A stretch of DNA of 37,086 nucleotides from a virus (IMGVR_UViG_3300006919_000157:1-37086); one strand, 5' to 3'; positions 24,961 through 33,425 are shown, counted from the stretch's first letter. Made by a program: numbers and translations. The notes: generated by a model from the sequence alone, not told the origin.

Positions 24961-25635
24961 TTAGCTGAACGCCAACTGAGGCGCACCTAGTAGAATAGAA
25001 CCTGTAGCAGAAACAACGTAAGGCACGATGTCTCTTGCACTTGCCGCCGTGGACAATGTGATACCTGACCCACCAGCCGTTTCATAATCCGTACCCAAAG
25101 AAAGCGTCCTGCTTCCTGTTGCATCTTGGATGATCACGATAAATCCAGACTGACCGATTGCTTCGGTAGACGGATTGGCGAAGGTCACGTTGCCTGTAAA
25201 GGTAAGGACAAAGTTCTGATAAGTATCAAAGTCCAGAGTGACGCTGCCTGTGTTAGTGGTGTCTGTAAGGGTGTTGCCCTGTAAAGACTTGCTAAGTGTG
25301 ACATCACCGCTGAATGTAACGCCGCCACTAAATGTACCCCCAGATGCGGCAGACACCGTGTCAGCCACGTTGAAAACATCATAGACCAAGATTTCAACAA
25401 TATCGCTAGCCGATAGCGCGGCTAGGCTGGAGATTGTATTTGCTGTTGTGGTGTTATAGTCGGTGCCAGCTACAAGAAGCACACCGTTTAGGAAAACGTC
25501 TACATACGCGCCATCGCTAAAGTCCAGAACTTTGCCGTCATCATCCGCGCCGGATAGCGAGGTTTCGCCACCAGTTGCGGTGTAGTAGAAGCGGTTTCTA
25601 ACACCAAATTTTTCGGATCGACCTATGTATGGCAT
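24961..25635 (-). CDS. fibre companion protein, copy A, 224 aa
   Basis: Beta-rich fibre-type protein located directly upstream (in transcription order) of LamG fibre copy A. The N-terminal half carries RNRFYYTATGGETSLSG and VDVFLNGVLLVAGTDYNTT, a fold-type phrase seen in many phage fibre bases. The C-terminal half, TLTDTTNTGSVTLDFDTYQN through TLSLGDTYE-like text and LLGAPQLAFS, matches copy B at 29252-29911 closely while the N-terminal half does not. A triple beta-helix shaft (GGVTFSGDVTLSKS repeats) is plausible. Likely adaptor or fibre segment paired with the neighbouring 808-aa protein; inferred from gene order. Confidence 0.75.
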   Translation of the reverse strand: MPYIGRSEKFGVRNRFYYTATGGETSLSGADDDGKVLDFSDGAYVDVFLNGVLLVAGTDYNTTTANTISSLAALSASDIVEILVYDVFNVADTVSAASGGTFSGGVTFSGDVTLSKSLQGNTLTDTTNTGSVTLDFDTYQNFVLTFTGNVTFANPSTEAIGQSGFIVIIQDATGSRTLSLGTDYETAGGSGITLSTAASARDIVPYVVSATGSILLGAPQLAFS

Positions 25636-25638
25636 GTG

Positions 25639-26223
25639 TTACCCCGCAATCTCTGTAGCACTAATGTAAGACATAAGACGTTCATGGATTCCATTATCAG
25701 TGTCTGTAATTGTCCTATTTAATGCAAAGTCAACAGCACCTGCTCCATATTGAAGTTGTAACCCAACTTTGTATGTTATCTGTGAAGTAGTGTTATGTGT
25801 GCTATCAAAATACTGAAAGAATGCCGCTTCTGGTGTTGACGTTACATCGCTAGAGTGCGTTCTGGTGGCGACTGATACGCCTGTTGGTCTGCTCCCAGCA
25901 GTAGTTGCGGCAAGTTTTGTCGTATCACGATAAAAGAAAAACGTGTGGTTCCACAAATCATTTACATCACCAAACTCACCCGTTACCATTGCCTGTAATT
26001 GAATGATGCTGTTGGTTGCTGATGGCGTGATATCGACAGTTAAATCTGTGAGTATGATTGGGTTTGCTGGTTCGGTTCCAGTGGCAGTGTATGTGTTTGA
26101 CCCAGCAAACTGAGTGTATTGAACTTGCAACACCTTACCGCCACCAGCCCCTGTTACAGTACCAGTGAACGCATAGTCATCAGTTAAGTCTATGCTTTCA
26201 GACCTTAGTTTTGAAAGTGCCAT
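25639..26223 (-). CDS. fibre-region beta protein, 194 aa
   Basis: A beta-sandwich-like protein lying between the two fibre cassettes. It starts MALSKLRSESIDLTDDYAFT, a form common to short tail-fibre-related proteins (a few ALSKLxxxSIDLTDDYxFTG proteins occur in marine phages). The rest includes VDITPSATNSIIQLQAMVTG, FFFYRDTTKLAAT and a C-terminal HERLMSYISATEI. I recall similar proteins described only as hypothetical or fibre-associated. The start is plausible and the gene fits the packed operon, with short gaps of three bases either side. Confidence 0.65.
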   Translation of the reverse strand: MALSKLRSESIDLTDDYAFTGTVTGAGGGKVLQVQYTQFAGSNTYTATGTEPANPIILTDLTVDITPSATNSIIQLQAMVTGEFGDVNDLWNHTFFFYRDTTKLAATTAGSRPTGVSVATRTHSSDVTSTPEAAFFQYFDSTHNTTSQITYKVGLQLQYGAGAVDFALNRTITDTDNGIHERLMSYISATEIAG

Positions 26224-26226
26224 ATC

Positions 26227-26784
26227 TTACTCCGGCCAGTCGTTTATCGGCGCATTCCCTGTTGGATTACCATCACTGTCAACTGGTGCATCCCATAATG
26301 CCACAAAAGCCGCCATATCGCTAGCCCCATCAATCGAAGCCTCAATTGTGTTGCTTGCAGCACGAATCGCGGCACGAGCGGTAGCAACGTCACTAGGTAA
26401 AGAGTAGTCCGCAACCTCTGACGCCTTGATTACCATCCAGTCTGTAGGAGCCAGCATACTCGCAGCCTGCTCTTTAATGGTCTGCTTCCATTGTGACTTC
26501 AGGCCAAGTGTTACCATCTGGTCGCCATTTTCGTCTAAAAGCGGATCACCGTCCTCATTGACTTCGTTAATGTCCACGAGTGAGCGCTCAATCAGGTTGC
26601 CGTCAGCATCGCGGCCCCAATAGAAGCGGTTGTCAAATGGAGCCGGGTCATCTTCCCAAGTCAAACCAGCGGCGGCTTTATCCGCATCTGACCAGATTGA
26701 CCAGTTCCGTGGATGCTGTACTCCGTTGTCATCAACCCACGCTTTACCAACGCGGATAGTTCTAGTGTTATACTTCCATGCCAT
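26227..26784 (-). CDS. probable tail fibre assembly / chaperone-type protein, 185 aa
   Basis: A 185-aa protein with an aromatic N-terminus (GKAWVDDNGVQHPRNWSIWS) and a C-terminal region typical of tail fibre assembly proteins: WKQTIKEQAASMLAPTDWMV, then VADYSLPSDVATARAAIRAA and a final WPE. The phrase MLxxTDWxVxxxxE and the RxxIR helix occur in many phage fibre chaperones. Located between the two fibre cassettes, it could serve both. Assignment is by motif memory and location; not a confirmed homologue. Confidence 0.65.
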   Translation of the reverse strand: MAWKYNTRTIRVGKAWVDDNGVQHPRNWSIWSDADKAAAGLTWEDDPAPFDNRFYWGRDADGNLIERSLVDINEVNEDGDPLLDENGDQMVTLGLKSQWKQTIKEQAASMLAPTDWMVIKASEVADYSLPSDVATARAAIRAASNTIEASIDGASDMAAFVALWDAPVDSDGNPTGNAPINDWPE

Positions 26785-26798
26785 AATACTATCTCCTT

Positions 26799-29243
26799 TT
26801 ATCTGGCGTTGGCGTATTTGAATGGGGCTTCGGCGAAGGCGAGGTAGATGTAGGTCTGCCCGCTGGTGTTTATAGTTGAGCCTGTACCTCTTAATTTAAA
26901 GCCATTAGATATAAAATCTAACTCTATGTTTGAACTTGACACTTCAGCATCACTCAAGTTAGCTGAAAGCCTAGTGTCCATTACATTAATGGTTTCCCTT
27001 GCGCTGTCATAAATTGACCAACCATCAGTTCCACTTGATTTTTTTATCATAACCCAAGCTGGCCTAAACCCTGTGTAGACAAACGTGCCATCTGCGGAAC
27101 CGTTGCCGACATATGCGCCGAATTTTGAGTAGCCTTCAACGCCGTGAAAACAGTAGGCTATCATATCGTTTCCACTTTGGTTAGCGGACGCGTTTAACCC
27201 TACAGTAAATACAGTAGATGTTGGTGCGGTATCATTCCAAACATCTACATTATCTACCAATGCGCCAGTGCCATTCAAACTTAAATAATCAGTCTCAGCA
27301 TCACTTACTGCCGCTTTAACATAATTTAGCCAAATACGACCTGCGGTATCTCTATTTTTTACAATTATATGTTCTGGCGCAGATGAAAGGCCGTGACCAA
27401 TAGTTCCAGCGGCACCCGTGCCAGTCCAAGACACAATGCTAAACCCAGCATCCTGATTGGCCGAAACGCTTGACGCTATACTTGGTACACCAGCACTATA
27501 TGCGTCAACAGCAATAGATGATGCTGTGCCGCCAGCTTTCCAGTTCCAAGAAGCAATAGCATTGCCACTGCCATTTGCGGATACCGCACTGCCAACAGTA
27601 AAACCATCGCTATCAAACGAATTTAAGTGGGTAGATGTTGTAGCCTCTGCATTGCTGAGACTTGAATATAGTAGCTTACCAGCACCTCTAATAACGTCAA
27701 ATAAGTTATGGTGCTGTACCGCACTTCTATTTTTAATCCAAGTAAAGTCGGGTTGGAACCCTACACCTGTAATGCTTTGCGCCGCACCCGTACCCGTGTA
27801 AAGCACAGTATTAAAGTGTTCGTCACTCGTTGTGTCGCTGTTCGGGCCGATGACTGGCTCTGGTAGGTTGGATGTGCAGAGAGCTAACGCCCCTGTTGGT
27901 GGCGTGTAATAAAAATCACCCCTTCCATTTGCGTCTTGTGCTTCGGCTGAACCAGATGTCTTTCTTCCTGCAAAACTACTGTCAGCACCAAAATTAAAAC
28001 TAACTGTATCCCCATTCATATTGAAAGCTGGGCTTAAATTAGTGTGTGCTGAATTTATAGAAAAAGGCCCAAGAACTTCTAAACCGCTACCAACATCTGC
28101 TTGAAAATATATTTCCAAATTTTCAACATCTACAGTAACTCCAACAGGAGTACCTACACCGGGATTTGCAGTAAATGCACTAGTACCGCCTCCTGTAGCG
28201 GAACCTGTGCTACCATTTATTGATACACTTGTAGCGTTCTCTTGCCATAGATAGGAACCTGTACCACCGCCTACAGGCAAAAAGTTATTAACGCCAAATG
28301 TAACACTGTAGTCTCCAACACCTTGTCTTACACCACCCCCTACTGCTGTCATACTTTCAAAATACCATTTGCCAGTTTTAGGTATATGGAAGGTTGAATC
28401 TCCACAAGCTGTAGAAGCATCTTGTGCCTCTAAGTTACCTTGTGTACGGTTGGGGGAACCAACTGTTCTTAGTGCGTTAAGCGTAGCAAACCCATTAGTC
28501 GGGCTGTCCGGCACTTGGTCTTCTGCGGCTAAGCTGTTTGATGTAAAATGATTATTTTGACCAGATACATCCTTACCGAAGTCACTGCTGTCAGCATAAT
28601 CCAGATAAAATCCGTTGGTGCCATAGGTTAGACTAGCGGCTGAAATATCCTTCGGCACCCATATGCCATTAACTAACTCCCCAAAATCATTTACATCGCC
28701 AATATAACCATCAAGAAAAACAGTTTCGGCTAGATAGCCGTCTATGTATGTGGCTGCGTTACTACGTTTACCGATGTAAGTAGTATGACCTGTATTTCCA
28801 AGTTTGCTCAAAGGATCTATTGAACCAGTGCTTGAATAATCTAATTCTCCATTTACATAAATATACACCTCATTGTCAGTGGCGTTCCAAGTCGTAAAAA
28901 TGTGATACCACGCACTTGTATCTCTTAAATCTCTAACACCATCTTTAGTAACAACTCCACCTTGTACCCACTGTAGTTTTGCAGTTCCATTCGCAAAACC
29001 AAAACCATCAATACCAGTAGAACCCGCACTAATAATATGGTTGTAGCCAGCTACCCCTACAGGTTCTCCTCTTTTTACCCACGTTGAAAAGGTTCTTTTA
29101 GATGTGTCTGTTGAGGTGGCAAAATCGTTTTTAGTAAGATAAGCACTGGTGCCATCTAACCGCAGAGACTGGTCAATGCTGTAGGGGTAAAAGCTACCGC
29201 CGGAGTTGTAACCCCATGGACTTGAGCCAAAAGGACCGGACAT
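26799..29243 (-). CDS. LamG/SPRY-type multidomain fibre protein, copy B, 814 aa
   Basis: Second large fibre, built like copy A. It begins MSGPFGSSPWGYNSGGSFYP and continues YSIDQSLRLDG, has a LamG-like domain (FSTWVKRGE, EVYIYVNGELDYSS, AETVFLDGYIGDVNDFGEL), then GIWVPKDIS, a SPRY-like domain (GKWYFESMTAVGGG, GPFSINSAHTNLSPAFNMNG) and tandem beta modules (HFNTVLYTGTGAAQ, PDFTWIKNRS, FSIVSWTGTGAAGT, PEHIIVKNRDT). The tail reads YIYLAFAEAPFKYANAR, as in copy A. The middle differs more than the ends, which fits duplication followed by diversification of receptor specificity. Neighbour 29252-29911 is the companion of this copy. Confidence 0.8.
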   Translation of the reverse strand: MSGPFGSSPWGYNSGGSFYPYSIDQSLRLDGTSAYLTKNDFATSTDTSKRTFSTWVKRGEPVGVAGYNHIISAGSTGIDGFGFANGTAKLQWVQGGVVTKDGVRDLRDTSAWYHIFTTWNATDNEVYIYVNGELDYSSTGSIDPLSKLGNTGHTTYIGKRSNAATYIDGYLAETVFLDGYIGDVNDFGELVNGIWVPKDISAASLTYGTNGFYLDYADSSDFGKDVSGQNNHFTSNSLAAEDQVPDSPTNGFATLNALRTVGSPNRTQGNLEAQDASTACGDSTFHIPKTGKWYFESMTAVGGGVRQGVGDYSVTFGVNNFLPVGGGTGSYLWQENATSVSINGSTGSATGGGTSAFTANPGVGTPVGVTVDVENLEIYFQADVGSGLEVLGPFSINSAHTNLSPAFNMNGDTVSFNFGADSSFAGRKTSGSAEAQDANGRGDFYYTPPTGALALCTSNLPEPVIGPNSDTTSDEHFNTVLYTGTGAAQSITGVGFQPDFTWIKNRSAVQHHNLFDVIRGAGKLLYSSLSNAEATTSTHLNSFDSDGFTVGSAVSANGSGNAIASWNWKAGGTASSIAVDAYSAGVPSIASSVSANQDAGFSIVSWTGTGAAGTIGHGLSSAPEHIIVKNRDTAGRIWLNYVKAAVSDAETDYLSLNGTGALVDNVDVWNDTAPTSTVFTVGLNASANQSGNDMIAYCFHGVEGYSKFGAYVGNGSADGTFVYTGFRPAWVMIKKSSGTDGWSIYDSARETINVMDTRLSANLSDAEVSSSNIELDFISNGFKLRGTGSTINTSGQTYIYLAFAEAPFKYANAR

Positions 29244-29251
29244 GCTGCCTC

Positions 29252-29911
29252 CTAGCTGAACGCCAGTTGCGGCGTACCAAGTAAGATACGGGTAGTAGAA
29301 ACCACGACATAGGGAACCATGTCAGTGGCGCTGGCCGCAGTTGATAGAGTGATACCAGATCCACCAACAGACTCGTAATCGGTGCCTAACGATAAGCTGC
29401 GATTGCCCGTGCTGTCTTGAATAAAGATAATTGTTCCGACTTGACCAACCGACTCTGAGGTTAAGCTGGGATTAACGAGTGTGACGTTACCTGTAAGTGT
29501 CAACACAAAATTTTGATAAGTGTCAAAGTCAAGCGTGACGTTACCTGTGTTTGTGGTGTCGGTAAGAGTTGTACCCTGAACAGCTTTAGCCAGAGAAAGC
29601 TCTCCGCTCAAGGTCAAGTCTGTAATTGACAAGTTAGTGCTTTCCGCCGGGGTGACGGTCTGCTTTGCCATGCCCTGATAGACAACGTAAAAATCGTCTG
29701 ATGCGGATATGCTGCCTGTCATGGTCAGCGTTGTGCCGCTGGCTGTGTAAGCTACAGAAGGCTCTTGACGCACATTGTTAACAAAGACTTCCAACTCGTT
29801 GGAATTTAACACAGAGTTGTTCAGGGTAAAACTGGTTCCAGTGCCACCAGTTAAATCCTGATAGCTTACCGCGCTGTAAGCAAATGCGAGAGGATTACCC
29901 AGATATGGCAT
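29252..29911 (-). CDS. fibre companion protein, copy B, 219 aa
   Basis: Paralogue of the 224-aa companion at 24961-25635. The C-terminal about 110 residues are nearly the same (TLTDTTNTGNVTLDFDTYQN, LSLGTDYESVGGSGITLSTA, LLGTPQLAFS). The N-terminal half is different (LEVFVNNVRQEPSVAYTAS, DDFYVVYQGMAKQTV), typical of phage fibre-base domains. It shares one base between its start and the preceding stop (TAATG). The mosaic of unlike N-termini with shared C-termini indicates recombination. Likely links fibre copy B to the tail. Confidence 0.75.
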   Translation of the reverse strand: MPYLGNPLAFAYSAVSYQDLTGGTGTSFTLNNSVLNSNELEVFVNNVRQEPSVAYTASGTTLTMTGSISASDDFYVVYQGMAKQTVTPAESTNLSITDLTLSGELSLAKAVQGTTLTDTTNTGNVTLDFDTYQNFVLTLTGNVTLVNPSLTSESVGQVGTIIFIQDSTGNRSLSLGTDYESVGGSGITLSTAASATDMVPYVVVSTTRILLGTPQLAFS

Positions 29912-30258
29912 TAGGTGATCTCCATAATTGACAGCGTTACATCAATTGCATTAGCCGCTGAAACCTTAAACACATCAGTTGCTTCCATTACCACTTTGTT
30001 ACCCGCAAGTAATTCCAGCGAAGATCCAGCCGGGATCGGAGCATTGGTAATAAGCTCGACATCTTGGTTAGCTTCGTTGTTGTTACCTGCGCGGTTTGCT
30101 GTGTCAGATGACAGTGTAACCGTTGCTGTGGTTTGACTTGTGGTTGTGTTGCCAAGGACAACACCCAGAATAACGGTGGTTGTCGAAGCCGCCACCGTGT
30201 AGATGTCATCAAGTGTAGTGACACCAGCTTTTGTTACAACTTTAAATGTATTTGCCAT
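29911..30258 (-). CDS. small beta-rich virion-type protein, 115 aa
   Basis: A 115-aa Thr/Ala-rich protein: KVVTKAGVTTLDDIYTVAAS, TTVILGVVLGNTTTSQTTAT, then NQDVELITNAPIPAGSSLEL, LLAGNKVVMEATD and a final VTLSIMEIT. The composition and the PIPAGSSLELLAGNKVVMEA phrase match a class of small structural proteins in marine phages that I cannot name; decoration or tail accessory proteins share such strands. It has no cysteine or catalytic motif. The start is ATG with AGGAT upstream, and its stop overlaps the next gene. Confidence 0.6.
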   Translation of the reverse strand: MANTFKVVTKAGVTTLDDIYTVAASTTTVILGVVLGNTTTSQTTATVTLSSDTANRAGNNNEANQDVELITNAPIPAGSSLELLAGNKVVMEATDVFKVSAANAIDVTLSIMEIT

Positions 30259-30262
30259 ATCC

Positions 30263-30751
30263 TTATCCTAACGCGATTGCCAAAGCGGTGGCGTCACCTG
30301 ACGCAATAGTGTTGATGAAAGTAGTGCTTGCTACCATAGTCGAGGTAAAATCTGTCACCGCCGCTCCAGAGCCATTCCCATCGCAATGAATGATACGGCT
30401 TTCGCCATCTGCAACGGTTACATTGGCTCCAGAACCCTGAGAAAATATAACGGACTCCCCAGAGCTATTGGTAACAAAGTAGAACTTTTCTGCGGTGTTC
30501 GGTGTTACTGTGATTGTGTGGGTGCCAGATGGAGAGCCAGAACAGATAATCATTTTGTTCATACCGTCAGAAACGGTGCCATCTGTTGTGGTCAGGTTTG
30601 AGCTTGTGCCACTAAGACTAAGCGTCACAACACCGTTTAGCGCGGTGTCAATAATATCAAAGTTTAAGTTAGTGGTATCACCCCAAGTTCCTGACTGTTC
30701 GCCAGTAGCTGGCTTTTCAATACCTGTTCTAGTAGTGTATGTACTAGCCAT
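30263..30751 (-). CDS. phage fibre/head-fibre-type protein, 162 aa
   Basis: Contains the common phage fibre phrase GEQSGTWGDTTNLNFDIIDT, followed by beta text (VVTLSLSGTSSNLTTTDGTV, THTITVTPNTAEKFYFVTNS) and a C-terminal segment ending in FINTIASGDATALAIALG. The GTWGD-NxNFDxID start is a recurring N-terminal motif of phage fibre and base proteins. A structural role in the tail fibre region is likely from motif and neighbours; exact position in the virion is unknown. Confidence 0.7.
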   Translation of the reverse strand: MASTYTTRTGIEKPATGEQSGTWGDTTNLNFDIIDTALNGVVTLSLSGTSSNLTTTDGTVSDGMNKMIICSGSPSGTHTITVTPNTAEKFYFVTNSSGESVIFSQGSGANVTVADGESRIIHCDGNGSGAAVTDFTSTMVASTTFINTIASGDATALAIALG

Positions 30752-31303
30752 TTACGCGACCTCTTTCCAATCAGCCACCTGATCTGGTGTTATATTACCC
30801 CATACATCTGCATTTGACGGAGCAATTTCTGACCAAGAGGCATTCTGATCAGGGACTAACTGTCCCCAGATAAAGACAATACCAATATTTCCGCTTGCTG
30901 ACAATCCTGTAACGCCATATGCGGACTCCAGAACAACGTTGCCAGAACTAATAGCAAGCGCCGGGCTTGTAAGCGAAACAACGACGTTAGCCTCAATAGA
31001 CGCATCGCCAACTGCACCGGTAGCGGCTTGACCTGTGAGTATAGCCGCGGCAGGGGCTTCTGGAGTAGTGGTGGAGGCGGTAGCGGAAACACCCGTTGGG
31101 AAGACATTTGCGGTGCCTTCTACCTGTTCATCCCCAAAACCAACGGTGCTGGTAAGGCCGGTCTCAGTAACTAACGCACCACCAGCGGCAAGTGGGCTGC
31201 CTACGCCACCAGTAGCTTCAACTCCCGTAACTGTAACGGGAAGGGCTTCATTCCAAGCACCTTCACCCCAAGTGCCTCTGCCCCATCCCGTAATGTTAGC
31301 CAC
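30752..31303 (-). CDS. Ig-like repeat virion-type protein, 183 aa, GTG start
   Basis: Starts at GTG 31303 with GGAG seven bases upstream (MANITGWGRGTWGEGAWNE). The N-terminal GWGxGTWGxGAW motif also occurs in the tail nozzle protein at 19082-20779. The body is a degenerate repeat of the form TGVxATxxxG(S/D) (TVTGVEATGGVGSPLA, PTGVSATASTT, LTGQAATGAVGDAS, VTGLSASGNIG). The C-terminus has two short Trp repeats: ASWSEIAPSNADVWGNI and ADWKEVA. These repeats are typical of variable phage surface proteins in marine viruses. Likely a decorating or tail protein; function not proven. The end is one base before the next start. Confidence 0.65.
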   Translation of the reverse strand: MANITGWGRGTWGEGAWNEALPVTVTGVEATGGVGSPLAAGGALVTETGLTSTVGFGDEQVEGTANVFPTGVSATASTTTPEAPAAAILTGQAATGAVGDASIEANVVVSLTSPALAISSGNVVLESAYGVTGLSASGNIGIVFIWGQLVPDQNASWSEIAPSNADVWGNITPDQVADWKEVA

Positions 31304-31314
31304 GGCTTACTCCG

Positions 31315-31770
31315 TTAGGCTATGCGGATAATGGCGTTTGAAGCGTCCGCTGTTGGGAACTGAATGGTAAATGTGCCAGATGTCGATGTTTTATCTGAAC
31401 CAAAATCCAAAACAGCTACAGCCGCATTAGTAGCAGAGCTATTGTAGATCAGAGCGCCACGAGCGGTAATTGTAGCTGTGGTGAAGCTCAAATCAGCAAA
31501 GTCTGTAATAGCAGTTGTTCCATCAGTAGACGGAGTAACATTTGTCAACGTACCACCACCTGAACTGTAAGAACCGCTGTCAGCCACTTCGCCAGTTGTG
31601 GTAAACGCAGTAGTTGTAGCACCTAGCGTTGCAGTTGTGCCTGACTTACCGCCACCACCAATTGCGTACAAAGCAAGCTTAAAGGTGTTGCCTGTTGAGT
31701 TTGTAAAATCGTGTGTACCCGTTAGGAGTTGCGACTTAAATGAGGTACACATTGCTTGAGTAATTGCCAT
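31315..31770 (-). CDS. conserved virion-type protein, 151 aa
   Basis: A Thr/Ser/Ala-rich beta protein that starts MAITQAMCTSFKSQLLTGTH, then NTFKLALYAIGGGGKSGTT, FTTTGEVADSGSYSSGGGTL, ARGALIYNSSATNAAVAVLD, and ends FTIQFPTADASNAIIRIA. Proteins with exactly this plan are frequent beside tail genes of marine and other phages as I recall, always unnamed. The start has AGGAG seven bases upstream and shares one base with the upstream stop. Minor structural protein is a fair inference. Confidence 0.7.
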   Translation of the reverse strand: MAITQAMCTSFKSQLLTGTHDFTNSTGNTFKLALYAIGGGGKSGTTATLGATTTAFTTTGEVADSGSYSSGGGTLTNVTPSTDGTTAITDFADLSFTTATITARGALIYNSSATNAAVAVLDFGSDKTSTSGTFTIQFPTADASNAIIRIA

Positions 31771-32060
31771 TATAGTCTCCTAATAAAATCAGCAATGTCG
31801 TTGTGACCAGCTTTACGCAAAGTCTGGCATATAGTACCACGCTCCTCGCGTTTAGCCAAGTCAATGTAAAATCTCACAACGTCTTCCACTCTGTCCGCAA
31901 AAACCTGTGCTTGCTCTTTAATAGCCGGGGGAGCGTCATCAGATACATACACAATCTTTTTACGCGCCATTTCAGCTATTTGGTCCGAAGATAATCCGCC
32001 ATTATTAGACGTTGTTACGCCAATACTTCCTACGTCTATTCCTGTGCCAACACTAATCAT
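31770..32060 (-). CDS. small conserved phage protein, 96 aa
   Basis: A 96-aa protein with a Gly-rich beta start (GTGIDVGSIGVTTSNNGGLS) and a helical C-terminus: DQIAEMARKKIVYVSDDAPP, VFADRVEDVVRFYIDLAKRE and TLRKAGHNDIADFIRRL. I recall the AxxxIxxVSxxAPPxIKxQA and helix pattern from marine phage clusters beside adaptor genes; no function is established. Its start overlaps the end of the preceding gene by eight bases. Given its place it may be a tail or scaffolding-type accessory. Confidence 0.65.
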   Translation of the reverse strand: MISVGTGIDVGSIGVTTSNNGGLSSDQIAEMARKKIVYVSDDAPPAIKEQAQVFADRVEDVVRFYIDLAKREERGTICQTLRKAGHNDIADFIRRL

Positions 32061-32781
32061 TATAAGTCACTCCCGGAACATCATGTCTTCCAATAAGAAC
32101 CGGATCATCTAAAGGCTCCGGCGGCCGTAAAACTTCTTTGTTTTCAGCTATATACTCGGACTGAGGCATGATCAGAAGATTGCCGTCTTTTATGGTCTGA
32201 ACAAGGGGATCTGCTAGTCGATGGTAGCCGTATAGCTTTTCATTTTCGGGGACGTTTGTGTCCATAAAACCCGAGGTTTGAGCTATTTCTATCTGCATAC
32301 CTTTTGATAAAGCTATAGCACACCAAAACTCACAACAGGCTCGACCCGCTTCAGCAAAATTTATGTTCTGTTTGTAGCTAAAATCGACACCGTACAAGTG
32401 CAACTTAGACACTTTCTTATTGTAGATGGCGTAAGCTATCGCATAGGCTACCGTGTTGTTAAAATAAGAATAACCGAGATCAGATACCACCTCTTTTAGG
32501 GGGTATAGCTCTATTTCGGGAACTCTCTCATCTAAGCAGCAAGAATAAATAGGCCCCTTGTTGGGCGTCTCTAGCAAGAACTCTTGAGCAATACCCGTCT
32601 GCTTCCCGGCTTTTATGTCGTCTAAGAACCGGCTAGCCGGATCCATCATAAAAGTTTTGTCCACGTGAAAGATAGCACCTATGCTATTTATTCCCCACAC
32701 TTCATCAAATTTCTGCGAGTTTATGCGCGATAAGACGTACTCAGAAAACGAGCCGCCAAGCGCCACTATTGCTACGTTCAT
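32053..32781 (-). CDS. putative glycosyltransferase-fold (DUF115/GT42-like) protein, 242 aa
   Basis: Alpha/beta protein unlike its structural neighbours. It opens with a Rossmann-like strand-loop-helix (VAIVALGGSFSEYVLSRI), then FDEVWGINSIGAIFHVDKTF and MMDPASRFLDDI, and later VSKLHLYGVDFSY with downstream ACCEFWCAIALSKGMQIEIA. The order, with a Gly-rich first loop, a N-containing second strand, MDP and HLYGxDF, resembles DUF115 and GT42 sialyltransferase-like folds that use nucleotide sugars. I cannot see all catalytic residues, so the activity is a hypothesis: modification of a virion or host glycan. Starts overlap neighbours by four to eight bases, placing it firmly in the late operon. Confidence 0.5.
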   Translation of the reverse strand: MNVAIVALGGSFSEYVLSRINSQKFDEVWGINSIGAIFHVDKTFMMDPASRFLDDIKAGKQTGIAQEFLLETPNKGPIYSCCLDERVPEIELYPLKEVVSDLGYSYFNNTVAYAIAYAIYNKKVSKLHLYGVDFSYKQNINFAEAGRACCEFWCAIALSKGMQIEIAQTSGFMDTNVPENEKLYGYHRLADPLVQTIKDGNLLIMPQSEYIAENKEVLRPPEPLDDPVLIGRHDVPGVTYND

Positions 32782-33425
32782 GTTTTTTGGATCCTCACTA
32801 ACCCGTCGCGGTAAGCTTCGGTATTTTCTACGCCTTCACCATAATTCTTTAAGCGAAGAGCGGCTTCTTCAAACTGCTGCTTATACATCTGTAAAAGGTT
32901 AGGGTCCCCTTTCATAAAGATATAAGCCTCGACCAAAGAGCCATATAAAAGCGCATCTGGTGCGTTTTCCCCAAGCCACGACGTACCTGCCGCCCCCGTA
33001 ATAGAAGCAGGTCTGTAGTAATAATGTAGTTCGACTGTGTAGTCCTGATCCGGAGTAGGAGCTATAAGAAAATTATCAACATCAAAAATGCCGTAGTATC
33101 TAGGTGCCCCGGTAGTGGATGACGTAGGCCAATAAGTTTGTAAAAAGTTTACGTCTTTTTGCTCTAAAAAAACGTGATCAGTGCCGGAGCCGTTGTTGTA
33201 AGACAAAGAGAAGGTCGCTAAATAATCTGTGGGCTGACTTAAAAACCGGTTGCCTGTAGTCATTACCGCGGCCACATTCCTGCGGAACACATCAAGATCT
33301 ACAAGCTTCAGTATCTTCTCTTCCGCATTACGGATAAAGTTATCAAGATTGTTTACAAACGTAGTTTCGTCGTTTTCCGCATAATCTTGGATAGCTTGTT
33401 TTAATGTAGTTTGTGTATAACTCAT
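32778..33425 (-). CDS. head-tail adaptor-type protein, 215 aa
   Basis: Probable connector or tail-completion protein. Text such as LKQAIQDYAENDETTFVNNL, FIRNAEEKILKLVDLDVFRR, RFLSQPTDYLATFSLSY, PRYYGIFDVDNFLIAPTPDQ, VELHYYYRPASIT and DALLYGSLVEAYIFMKGDPN is the classical pattern of the phage adaptor-like family in marine podoviruses. A reading from TTG 33467 would overlap the preceding gene further; ATG 33425 gives MSYTQTTLK with a 4-base ATGA overlap and an AAGGTG upstream, so that start is used. It lies next to the larger adaptor at 34219-34887. Confidence 0.8.
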   Translation of the reverse strand: MSYTQTTLKQAIQDYAENDETTFVNNLDNFIRNAEEKILKLVDLDVFRRNVAAVMTTGNRFLSQPTDYLATFSLSYNNGSGTDHVFLEQKDVNFLQTYWPTSSTTGAPRYYGIFDVDNFLIAPTPDQDYTVELHYYYRPASITGAAGTSWLGENAPDALLYGSLVEAYIFMKGDPNLLQMYKQQFEEAALRLKNYGEGVENTEAYRDGLVRIQKT

